Virus record (IMG/VR): IMGVR_UViG_3300049927_000002
Coordinates: 1 to 41,464 of that record
Strand: one strand, 5' to 3'
Length of the DNA stretch: 41,464 nucleotides
From: a virus
The position numbers were made by a program, and so were the translations under genes. The notes under the pieces are model-generated. The model made no database searches, was not told where the DNA came from, and worked only from the letters and a program-made list of their open reading frames with translations. Within the stretch, counting starts at the first letter, position 1. Every line of letters starts with the position of its first letter. Below, piece by piece: positions 31,369 to 37,701 of the stretch.

Positions 31369-32106
31369 ATGAGCATGGATACAGCTCGGAAGCTTGTCGA
31401 AAAGGGAGCCAAGCTCCTCGACGATAGCTCTTGTGGCGTCAAAGAGTGCAAGCGGGGGCACGAGGACAGGCCCGTCTTTGGCAACTGGCGCCATCTCATC
31501 CGTGAGAAGGGCAACAAGCTCGACATGAACGATCCGAAACACTGTGTGTTGGGCGTCCTGTTCGATGACTACTTCGCCGGAATTGATGCTCTCGGAAGTA
31601 TCCGAGGAGCAACATACGGTTTCGCTGACGGCCTTGACGTCTCGTGCAGTGACCTCAAGAGCGCATGGCTTGAGGTCGTTGACTTCGCCAACAAGGATGC
31701 TGGAGTCTTTGCGGTCGGCAGCTTCCTGAAGGGTCGATGGGGCGCCAAGTGTCGCCTCAGGATCGAAAGTCTTGTCCCGTTTGGCGACAAGATGTTCTAC
31801 CTCACCACGAACGGGATCAAGACCGAGAACGGGTACGAGGCCAATGGCCTTGATCCCGTGCTTCAGAGCGCAAACGACCTCGCGGCTGACTGGGAAGCGA
31901 TTCCCGACTTCATCGCCGAGGAAGGCGACTTGCTCGCCTCTGCCAGCAGGGATAAGCTCTGGTATGTCGGCACCGCAAACAAGGCGTGGGAACTGAAGGC
32001 CGGGAGTCCCGTCCTTTGGGTTGGCCTGAATAGCCTCATAGCCGAAACGCCCGACATCAAGCATGTCAAGCGCTCCAATGGTGTCAATCTGGTTGACGGC
32101 GCATAA
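31369..32106 (+). CDS. hypothetical protein (245 aa)
   Basis: The largest accessory gene of this block. Residues ~55-85 (HCVLGVLFDDYFAGID) resemble the CCLGVL region of the 127-aa gene, suggesting distant paralogy. The rest is mixed alpha/beta with no recognised motif. Its stop is followed within a few bases by leader copy C. Confidence 0.55.
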   Translation: MSMDTARKLVEKGAKLLDDSSCGVKECKRGHEDRPVFGNWRHLIREKGNKLDMNDPKHCVLGVLFDDYFAGIDALGSIRGATYGFADGLDVSCSDLKSAWLEVVDFANKDAGVFAVGSFLKGRWGAKCRLRIESLVPFGDKMFYLTTNGIKTENGYEANGLDPVLQSANDLAADWEAIPDFIAEEGDLLASASRDKLWYVGTANKAWELKAGSPVLWVGLNSLIAETPDIKHVKRSNGVNLVDGA

Positions 32107-32109
32107 GCT

Positions 32110-32187
32110 CTGAATCATGAGCATGGTGCAGCTCCCCCAAAGGGAGCTGTTCCGTGTCCCTAATTCAGGGACGACAAGGGAGAGAAC
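32110..32187 (+). promoter_or_regulatory. switch-like leader, copy C (covarying P1)
   Basis: P1 here is CTGAAT (32110-32115)/ATTCAG (32163-32168): two base pairs changed compared with copies A and B, both compensated. P2 CAGCTCCC/GGGAGCTG (32129-32149), P3 TCCCT/AGGGA (32157-32171), then ACAAGGGAGAGAAC before ATG 32188. Confidence 0.7.
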
Positions 32188-32442
32188 ATGACCAAAATGG
32201 TAAGCGCTGAGAACATCGTTACCTCTGGTGACGTAGTACGCCTCAGTGGCTTCTCTCTGGCACGAGTCAGCGGCATTCTTGCGAGGGTCACTCCTCTCAA
32301 GCCGCTGGCGAAGGGTCAGACGGCACTGTACGACGTGAAGGATGTGCGAGAGGTACTGGCGAACGACTTCGCAGTCATGCTGGACTTCCTTCAGTACGTC
32401 CCCAAGGTTGAGGACGAAAAAGGCCGTGACGCTGTAGCGTAG
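32188..32442 (+). CDS. HTH (MerR/excisionase-like) DNA-binding protein (84 aa)
   Basis: SGDVVRLSGFSLARVSGILA followed by ALYDVKDVREVLAND is the helix-turn-helix plus wing layout of MerR-type or excisionase-like domains. No effector domain. Likely a small regulator of phage genes. Confidence 0.6.
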   Translation: MTKMVSAENIVTSGDVVRLSGFSLARVSGILARVTPLKPLAKGQTALYDVKDVREVLANDFAVMLDFLQYVPKVEDEKGRDAVA

Positions 32443-32481
32443 CGTCCAGTCCCTCAAATCCGTACAAGCCAGGGAGAAGCA

Positions 32482-33027
32482 GTGGAATTCACGTTTGACT
32501 CGCCCTACAACGCTGGCGAGGCCATCAGGATCGACCTTAAGGCGGTTGAGCAAGAGCTTGGCGACGGCACATGGGAAACCTTGTCATCGGCCATCATGCT
32601 CAAGATCTCCGCATGGTCCGTAGCGTGGAGCAACACGATTGCGAGCGTAGACCCTGGAGACCTGCTGATTGATGGCGTGGATATTGCCATCAGCACAAAT
32701 GGTGACTGGATCGTCGAGCTTGCTCAACTGTTCACATACCTCAACGACCTGCCACGCTACCAGGAGCCTGACGTCTATCTGGCATACCTGAATGGCAACG
32801 GATGGGGCTGGTCAGACTTCGACAACATCGATGACTGGACGGATGAGTTTTACAGCGAATATCCCGACGACCTGGACGACTATGGTCGGGAACGTATGAG
32901 CGAGTCAGAGTTTGCCCTTCCGGATCACCTGGAAGCGTACTTCGACTACGCACAGTACGCCGAGGACAGTCTCGACGAGCTCAACAAGTACAAGTGGAAC
33001 GGAACAGAGTATCTGTTCAGTTCGTAG
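32482..33027 (+). CDS. ArdA-like antirestriction protein
   Basis: 181 aa, strongly acidic. The central PDVYLAYLNGNGWGWSDF, the Asp/Glu-rich middle (FYSEYPDDLDDYG) and the C-terminal LPDHLEAYFDYAQYAEDSLD match the ArdA pattern (a YxDYxxYxxDL-like motif near the end). ArdA dimers mimic DNA and block type I restriction enzymes. GTG 32482 preceded by AGGGAGAAGCA. Unlike the neighbours it lacks the full switch leader. Confidence 0.7.
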   Translation: MEFTFDSPYNAGEAIRIDLKAVEQELGDGTWETLSSAIMLKISAWSVAWSNTIASVDPGDLLIDGVDIAISTNGDWIVELAQLFTYLNDLPRYQEPDVYLAYLNGNGWGWSDFDNIDDWTDEFYSEYPDDLDDYGRERMSESEFALPDHLEAYFDYAQYAEDSLDELNKYKWNGTEYLFSS

Positions 33028-33034
33028 CATGATT

Positions 33035-33103
33035 CTGGTCCCCCCAGGGGGGACCAGCGTCGTGTGGCTTACTGAAACACAGTAAGGCGACAAGGGAGAG
33101 AAC
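33035..33103 (+). promoter_or_regulatory. intercistronic leader, variant 4
   Basis: CTGGTCCCC/GGGGACCAG (33035-33057), then CTTACTG/CAGTAAG (33068-33086), then GACAAGGGAGAGAAC before ATG 33104. Same two-hairpin architecture with unrelated stem sequence. Confidence 0.55.
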
Positions 33104-33367
33104 ATGAGCATTCTCAACGATGTGAAGACTTTCATCGCCGAGCAAAAGAGCGAGTACGAGAGCGCCGATTCCGAGGACAAGATGTTCATGCTTGTCATCA
33201 CTGGACTTGGGCTTCTCGCAACTCTGATCGTCGCTTTTGGCATCCTGGCATTCGTCTTCTGGATTGCCAAGGCGGTCTTCCCATTCGCTGTAGGCGCCGC
33301 ACTGTTCTACGTGTTTGGCGTCTACAGGTGGGGCTGGAAGGTCCCGAGCCTGAAGCGCAAGAAGTGA
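33104..33367 (+). CDS. membrane protein, two helices (87 aa)
   Basis: A charged amphipathic N-terminus (VKTFIAEQKSEYESADSEDK) is followed by two hydrophobic segments (LVITGLGLLATLIVAFGILA and FPFAVGAALFYVFG) and a basic tail (VPSLKRKK). Function unknown. Confidence 0.55.
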   Translation: MSILNDVKTFIAEQKSEYESADSEDKMFMLVITGLGLLATLIVAFGILAFVFWIAKAVFPFAVGAALFYVFGVYRWGWKVPSLKRKK

Positions 33368-33462
33368 ACAGGAAGCTGGATACATTCCTCGGCTGCCTGG
33401 TTGCTGGTAGCATTACAGCGGCATCCCTGTTCATCCTCTTCTACTACGCAGGAAAGTGGTAA
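33364..33462 (+). CDS. single-helix membrane protein (32 aa)
   Basis: GTG 33364 overlaps the preceding TGA (GTGA). MNRKLDTFLGCLVAGSITAA plus SLFILFYYAGKW: one transmembrane helix. Coupled partner of the two-helix protein. Confidence 0.45.
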   Translation: MNRKLDTFLGCLVAGSITAASLFILFYYAGKW

Positions 33463-33469
33463 CATCCGT

Positions 33470-33610
33470 CGCTCACCTCCAGGTGAGCGCGGTTATGGCT
33501 GCACAGAGCGAGTCCATATGGCTCACCTCCTATAGAGTCTTGTCCACTCTGGAGATCATCCACTCTGTGCAGCTTTATCCGCAGCAGCGGTCTTCTACAA
33601 GGGAGAGAAC
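33470..33610 (+). promoter_or_regulatory. long-range paired leader, variant 5
   Basis: CGCTCACC/GGTGAGCG hairpin (near 33470-33489), then an 11-bp arm GCTGCACAGAG (33498-33508)/CTCTGTGCAGC (33563-33573) enclosing 54 bases, then CCGC-AGCA-GCGG (33579-33590) and ACAAGGGAGAGAAC before ATG 33611. Confidence 0.6.
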
Positions 33611-34024
33611 ATGCGGCACATTGATAGTGATGAGCTGGTAACTGCCCTCACCAAAATGGTGCAGATCAAGGGATCCGACTTCATCTACAGGGATCCGTTC
33701 GGCGGCCACACTCAGTGTCAATACGTCCACCTGGACGGCGATTCACGTGAGCGAACCTATGTTCCTGGATGTGGCATCGGTCAGGTTCTGTACGACCTGG
33801 ACGTCATCAGTCTTGAAAACATCTTCGAGGGCTTCCACAACGATGACGATTCAGGATCGTTCCTGTCCCACCTCGCACGAGTGAACGAGGTTCACTTCTC
33901 CGAAGAGGCGGCCGATGTGGTCGCTACCTTCCAGCTCCACCAGGATCACGGCGACACTTGGGGCGAGTCTCTCAAGTACGCCCTTGGTGGCAGATCCTTC
34001 CGCTCCAGCGAATGTAAGAAGTAG
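33611..34024 (+). CDS. hypothetical protein (137 aa)
   Basis: Begins MRHIDSDELVTALTKMVQIK with the AAGGGAGAGAAC site. Acidic, with GIGQVLYDLDVISLENIFEG and a His/Asp-rich stretch (FQLHQDHGDTWGE). No family recognised. Confidence 0.5.
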   Translation: MRHIDSDELVTALTKMVQIKGSDFIYRDPFGGHTQCQYVHLDGDSRERTYVPGCGIGQVLYDLDVISLENIFEGFHNDDDSGSFLSHLARVNEVHFSEEAADVVATFQLHQDHGDTWGESLKYALGGRSFRSSECKK

Positions 34025-34032
34025 CTAGGCAA

Positions 34033-34159
34033 GGGTTCACGCCTCAGGGCGTGAGCCCTCAAGTCGACTGGGAGAACTCTCTCCCCTTCCAGTCGGCCTG
34101 TGGGCTCACGATTCCAGCGGAAGGCGCTAGTCTATCCGTGAGTCTAGGAAAAAGGAGAC
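34033..34159 (+). promoter_or_regulatory. alternative-stem leader, variant 6
   Basis: GGGTTCACGCC/GGGCGTGAGCCC (34033-34058, 11 bp) competes with CGTGAGCCC (34050-34058)/GGGCTCACG (34102-34110, 9 bp), the latter enclosing CGACTGG/CCAGTCG (34065-34095). AAAAAGGAGAC precedes ATG 34160, a different ribosome site from the others. Confidence 0.6.
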
Positions 34160-34405
34160 ATGGCAACCACTTACGTAGTAACTCAGAATCCTCTCTGGCC
34201 TACCGGAACAGAGTCGGAGGATGAGTGGATGGACTACCCGACAGCCGTCAACGATGCGAATCGTAAGGCTTCCGGGAGCACCGCCAGCACCACCTTCTAT
34301 GTTCACGAGAAGGTGACTCGGCCCGTGTACAAGTCTCAGCGCAACGTCACACTTATTACCGAGGTGATCGATGGCGACGACGAAATCGGTACCGGCACGA
34401 AGTAG
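34160..34405 (+). CDS. hypothetical protein (81 aa)
   Basis: ATG 34160 after AAAAAGGAGAC. Mixed strand/helix, with TTFYVHEKVTRPVYKSQRNV in the C-terminal half. Its end overlaps the next gene by 35 bases in another frame. Unknown. Confidence 0.5.
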   Translation: MATTYVVTQNPLWPTGTESEDEWMDYPTAVNDANRKASGSTASTTFYVHEKVTRPVYKSQRNVTLITEVIDGDDEIGTGTK

Positions 34406-34928
34406 GCAGATCGACGCTATCTCTGACTTCATTGATAAGTTCATGGACTCAGAGGACGAAGAACGTACTACCAAGGATCTTGCAACCATCATTGTTGACG
34501 GCATCTACAAGCTGTGGACTGTTGATTTGCAGGATGCATCACCTCCAATGAGAGTGGGCATGGCCTTCAAGGTTCCCATGGTGGCAAAAGTGCATCATGT
34601 AGCCTGGATCGGCATGTCCCTCTTCAATGGCGAGGAGACAGAGCTGGCGTGGTGTATAGCGGCAGACTCTAACGTCGGCACACTGGCGCCTACTTCCTCC
34701 AATTATTGGAGGATCATCAAGGAGTCGACCGCCAAAGCGGGCGCTCCCGGCAACAACAAGGCAGGATACAAGGCTGGTGACATCGTTTCCTTGCATCTAG
34801 GCTCGGATCCGTATCACGTACTAGCAACTGCCGACAAGTGCGTACTGCTGCGAAGAGTGAAGGATATCTCTTTGCAGTGCGAGACGAACGAAAACCTGGA
34901 CAAGTTCTACAAAAGGTGGAAGAAGTGA
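34371..34928 (+). CDS. hypothetical protein (185 aa)
   Basis: ATG 34371 with GAGGTG five bases upstream, inside the end of the previous gene. The N-terminus is charged and helical (RSRQIDAISDFIDKFMDSED), the rest mixed alpha/beta. Ends KFYKRWKK. Unknown. Confidence 0.5.
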   Translation: MATTKSVPARSRQIDAISDFIDKFMDSEDEERTTKDLATIIVDGIYKLWTVDLQDASPPMRVGMAFKVPMVAKVHHVAWIGMSLFNGEETELAWCIAADSNVGTLAPTSSNYWRIIKESTAKAGAPGNNKAGYKAGDIVSLHLGSDPYHVLATADKCVLLRRVKDISLQCETNENLDKFYKRWKK

Positions 34929-35284
34929 AGTTCAAGGTTGACCAGGAGATCACTGGTGGAGTCGACCAAGCCAAGGCAACGGTGCGCTATGCGTACTCGG
35001 GTGGTGGCCGACAAGATCCTCAGTACCTGATCGAGTATGCTACCAGTGGCGTTTCTCTGCTCAGTCAGACGTACGTGGAGAAGAACTTCAAAGTCGTTCC
35101 CGAATTCTTCGAGGTTGGGCACATCTACAAGATGAACTCCAGCGGCAGCGAGTACGACATCAAGGGAGTTCACGAGCTTGACAGTGGAGAACTGTTTGCC
35201 ATCTCTCTGTATACCCTTCTAGGCGGCCAGCAGGGTTACATCATCCTCGATCTTTCTGACTTCAAGTACGTAGAGGAGATCTGA
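34925..35284 (+). CDS. hypothetical protein (119 aa)
   Basis: GTG 34925 overlaps the previous TGA (GTGA) with AAGGTGG upstream. Beta-rich (KATVRYAYSGGGRQDPQYLI and YIILDLSDFKYVEEI). The open frame before 34925 overlaps the 185-aa gene and is not used. Unknown. Confidence 0.5.
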   Translation: MKFKVDQEITGGVDQAKATVRYAYSGGGRQDPQYLIEYATSGVSLLSQTYVEKNFKVVPEFFEVGHIYKMNSSGSEYDIKGVHELDSGELFAISLYTLLGGQQGYIILDLSDFKYVEEI

Positions 35285-35458
35285 ATGGACCCATACGCAA
35301 TCCTGTTCCTCGGAGCCTGGGTGGCCACGGCAGGCTACGCCTACTGGCTCTACGAGGACCGAGAAGTCCTGATATACGTGATCAGCGGAATGATGAAGGA
35401 TGCCGATGCAACTGCCGATGAATCCTCTGATCGCGTTTCTGATCGGCGCAGCAAGTAG
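35285..35458 (+). CDS. small membrane protein (57 aa)
   Basis: ATG 35285 directly follows the previous stop. MDPYAILFLGAWVATAGYAY then WLYEDREVLIYVISG: an N-terminal membrane helix and a polar tail. Its last 53 bases overlap the next gene in a different frame. Confidence 0.5.
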   Translation: MDPYAILFLGAWVATAGYAYWLYEDREVLIYVISGMMKDADATADESSDRVSDRRSK

Positions 35459-35576
35459 CGGAGGGACGTACTCAATCCTCCGGTACGGCTTTGACGGCAC
35501 AAAGCAAGGCAGCATCCTCGCAGGAGTCATCTTTGGACTCTTGATCATGGGATGCTGCCTTGTGGACGAGCGGTAG
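35406..35576 (+). CDS. small membrane protein, overlapping frame (56 aa)
   Basis: ATG 35406 lies inside the previous gene, with GAAGGAT upstream. Two hydrophobic segments (NPLIAFLIGAASSGG and GSILAGVIFGLLIMGCCLV). ATG at 35418 is an alternative. Two membrane proteins encoded in overlapping frames suggest a functional pair. Confidence 0.5.
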   Translation: MQLPMNPLIAFLIGAASSGGTYSILRYGFDGTKQGSILAGVIFGLLIMGCCLVDER

Positions 35577-35585
35577 CTGATGTTT

Positions 35586-35613
35586 CGACAGGGCTTTAGG
35601 GCCCTGTCGTTTC
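35586..35613. terminator. bidirectional terminator
   Basis: CGACAGGGC (35586-35594)/GCCCTGTCG (35601-35609), loop TTTAGG, followed by TTTC. Lies between the rightward block and the converging leftward pair. Confidence 0.8.
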
Positions 35614-35625
35614 ACCTACTCCCAC

Positions 35626-36300
35626 CTATCCATCCCACTGAGTTGATACTGCCGCCCTCATGGCCGCATTAGTCCTCACAACCCGCTTCTGCGGGCTTCT
35701 ATCTTCGTCAGGCTCCCTGCGTCCAAGGGTGGTCTGTACGGCCGCTACGGCCCTCTCTGAGCGCTTCCTGGCGGCATCCTCACTGATCTCAAGAGTCTCG
35801 CCGATCATTGCATGCGTCCAATGGAGCTTGAAGCCCCACACCAGGACGTTGTAAGCATCGTCGGCAAGCTTTGAGACTGCGTTCTTCACGTCGATCAGTT
35901 CAGCGATTCGATCGCCAGTCTGATTGGCCTGAGCCTTCCGTCCTGGCTGGCCGTCACCATGAAGCCCGAAGGACTGCCAGCTCTCGTAGTCAAAGGCATC
36001 TGGAAGCAGAGTCTTGATCTTCGGGATGCTGTACTTGAAGAGATCGTCTGGCGAGTAGCCTTCAGCGGCAGCACGTTCCGCGTTGCAGTGGTCAAAGGCC
36101 ACCTTGCGCATGATGCGAGAGATCCCAGCTTCCCAGGAAGCCTCCTCCATCTGCTGCTCGATCCAGACCTTCTTGCTATAGATCCACACGTACAGAGCGC
36201 CAGAAGTGTCAGCGGCAGTGACATACGAGGGGAAGTTCTTGCTGACACTTCTGGCTGTACGCTCGACGATGGGCATGAGAACTGCGGGATCAAGGGGCAT
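35626..36300 (-). CDS. sigma-like / HTH DNA-binding protein (224 aa)
   Basis: The C-terminal half (YNVLVWGFKLHWTHAMIGET followed by LEISEDAARKRSERAVAAVQ) has the shape of sigma-70 region 4 or a related HTH. The N-terminal half is helical with SRIMRKVAFDHCNAERAAA, plausible as a divergent region 2. Similar genes occur in actinophages. Could direct host RNA polymerase to phage promoters; a plain DNA-binding role is possible. Follows the phosphoesterase with no spacer. Confidence 0.6.
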   Translation of the reverse strand: MPLDPAVLMPIVERTARSVSKNFPSYVTAADTSGALYVWIYSKKVWIEQQMEEASWEAGISRIMRKVAFDHCNAERAAAEGYSPDDLFKYSIPKIKTLLPDAFDYESWQSFGLHGDGQPGRKAQANQTGDRIAELIDVKNAVSKLADDAYNVLVWGFKLHWTHAMIGETLEISEDAARKRSERAVAAVQTTLGRREPDEDRSPQKRVVRTNAAMRAAVSTQWDG

Positions 36301-37065
36301 TCAGTACTTCTTTCCTGCTACATAGAAGGAGCGATCGACTGCTGTTACCAGTTCGGGCCAAACCCTCTTGCCATCGTCCCGAAGGATAGCGAACGACATC
36401 ACCCAACTGACAGAACCATCCTTGACATATTTGGCGTGAGCAGGGTCCATGATGCTGCCTACGTTCATGTAGAAGCGGGGAGTTACCTTCCCGTCGAACC
36501 CGTAAGCCCGCGTAGTGATGAAAGGCTGGTGAGTATGTCCGAAGATTACGTTCTTGTCAGTGCCATACCGCTGCCCGAACTTGGTGCCCCACGCTTGTGG
36601 GGTAGCCGCATAGCCTCCGGACTCGTGACCGTGCACTGCGTACGTGTTAGTTGCGATACGGATTGGACCCTTGACATACGAGACTCCGAGGGGCCTCAAC
36701 TGGAAAAGCTCTTCCATACTGAGTGCCCGAAGTGTGGCCAGCGGAGCCGCATACTGTTTCACGAAGTCTCGGAGTCGGAGATCGTGGTTACCCTCCAGCC
36801 ATGTGATGGCGGCCTTCGGGGCCGCCTCTCGGAGTGGAGTCAGTACATCGTTGACAAAGCTGTCAATGTGGTCCTGAAGCTCTGGCGCGTATTCGGCAGC
36901 CGTTCCCTTTGACCACCGGCTCATGGTGGGGAAGTCGATCGCATCTCCGATCGACAGGATCTTGTCAGGCTGCAGCTCCTTGACAACCCTGATGATCTTT
37001 GAGAGCATCAGCTTGTCTTCGTAGGGATGCTGCACATCTGGAATGACTAGCGTAGTTGTCTGCAT
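36301..37065 (-). CDS. calcineurin-type metallophosphoesterase
   Basis: 254 aa with the five family motifs in order: IPDVQHP, IGDAID, GNHDLR, VHGHES and GHTHQP, supplying the Asp/His/Asn ligands of a two-metal centre. Phage members are thought to process nucleotides, cyclic nucleotides or RNA ends; substrate not known here. No ribosome site is visible before ATG 37065; TACAGT lies six bases upstream of the ATG, so the mRNA might be leaderless. Confidence 0.8.
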   Translation of the reverse strand: MQTTTLVIPDVQHPYEDKLMLSKIIRVVKELQPDKILSIGDAIDFPTMSRWSKGTAAEYAPELQDHIDSFVNDVLTPLREAAPKAAITWLEGNHDLRLRDFVKQYAAPLATLRALSMEELFQLRPLGVSYVKGPIRIATNTYAVHGHESGGYAATPQAWGTKFGQRYGTDKNVIFGHTHQPFITTRAYGFDGKVTPRFYMNVGSIMDPAHAKYVKDGSVSWVMSFAILRDDGKRVWPELVTAVDRSFYVAGKKY

Positions 37066-37094
37066 CTGTCAACTGTACCACACAAGGAGATTCC

Positions 37095-37319
37095 GTGAAG
37101 AAGTATATGCTCCAAGTCTGGGTCAAGGGGTCCGATCCCTTGGGTATCTCCACCTTCGACATGCCTGTGCATGCCAAGACGCGCACGGAAGCCCTCAAGT
37201 GGACCCAGGACGCCCTGTCGGGGCCCGCCTCAACCATCCACTACAACGACGACAGCGGGGACGTTAGCTGGCTTCTCAGCAGCGACAGCATCCTGTTCGT
37301 ACGAGTCTCAGAGGTGTGA
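37095..37319 (+). CDS. hypothetical protein (74 aa)
   Basis: GTG 37095 with AAGGAG six bases upstream; divergent from the phosphoesterase with only 29 bases between. Beta/alpha layout: KKYMLQVWVKGSDPLGISTF, then a helix (RTEALKWTQDALSG) and a last strand (SILFVRVSEV). Its stop codon lies inside Crp-like operator 2. Confidence 0.55.
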   Translation: MKKYMLQVWVKGSDPLGISTFDMPVHAKTRTEALKWTQDALSGPASTIHYNDDSGDVSWLLSSDSILFVRVSEV

Positions 37320-37338
37320 CGCAGGTCACACATACTAT
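37315..37338 (+). promoter_or_regulatory. Crp/GlxR-like operator 2 with promoter
   Basis: TGTGACGCAGGTCACA (37315-37330) is a perfect TGTGA-N6-TCACA site and also fits the GTG-N6-GNCAC form I recall for Streptomyces Crp. CATACTATCA follows at once (-10-like TACTAT, 37333-37338), so bound regulator would overlap the -35 region. Confidence 0.7.
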
Positions 37339-37356
37339 CAAAATTCTGGAGGAGTC

Positions 37357-37494
37357 TTGGACGATGAAGAAGAGTACGACGAGTACCGAGTGCAAGACTT
37401 CTTAGTCAGGGCTGCCCGCTCATCTGAGCGTCCACCTGGACAAGTGAGCGAATGTGAAGAAGATGTGAAGACAGCGCAAACGAACTTGTGCTGA
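37357..37494 (+). CDS. small acidic protein (45 aa)
   Basis: TTG 37357 after GGAGG. MDDEEEYDEYRVQDFLVRAA then SSERPPGQ resembles the tiny acidic EYEYY-type proteins found in many actinophages. An ATG at 37364 opens only a 13-codon frame. Directly downstream of the Crp-like site. Confidence 0.5.
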   Translation: MDDEEEYDEYRVQDFLVRAARSSERPPGQVSECEEDVKTAQTNLC

Positions 37495-37701
37495 TCTGAG
37501 ATCCTGTTTAGACTCAAATCCTTCCTTCCCCTAGCTTATACGGCTCAGCCGGATGAGCCGGGCCCCCTAAGGGGACCGGATCTCCGGAATATCCGTAATA
37601 AGTTAACTGATCTGACAGTTGCTCTGCTTCGCAACGCACAAGCTAACAACTTTACGAGAGACCGCCCCTTGGGGGGCGGCTCTCTTTATCGGAGGAAAGA
37701 C
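37495..37701 (+). promoter_or_regulatory. leader with hairpins and terminator before the WhiB gene
   Basis: CGGCTC/GAGCCG, CGGAT/ATCCG and a terminator-like CCGCCCC/GGGGCGG with TTTAT (about 37661-37690), followed by GGAGGAAAGAC and ATG 37702. ATAAGTTAAC at 37598-37607 recurs upstream of the terminase gene. The layout resembles attenuation. Confidence 0.5.

Noticed and set aside
31327-32553. Minus-strand open frame of 408 codons opposite accessory genes
   Set aside because: Spans a leader element and two plus-strand genes with good ribosome sites; no domain.
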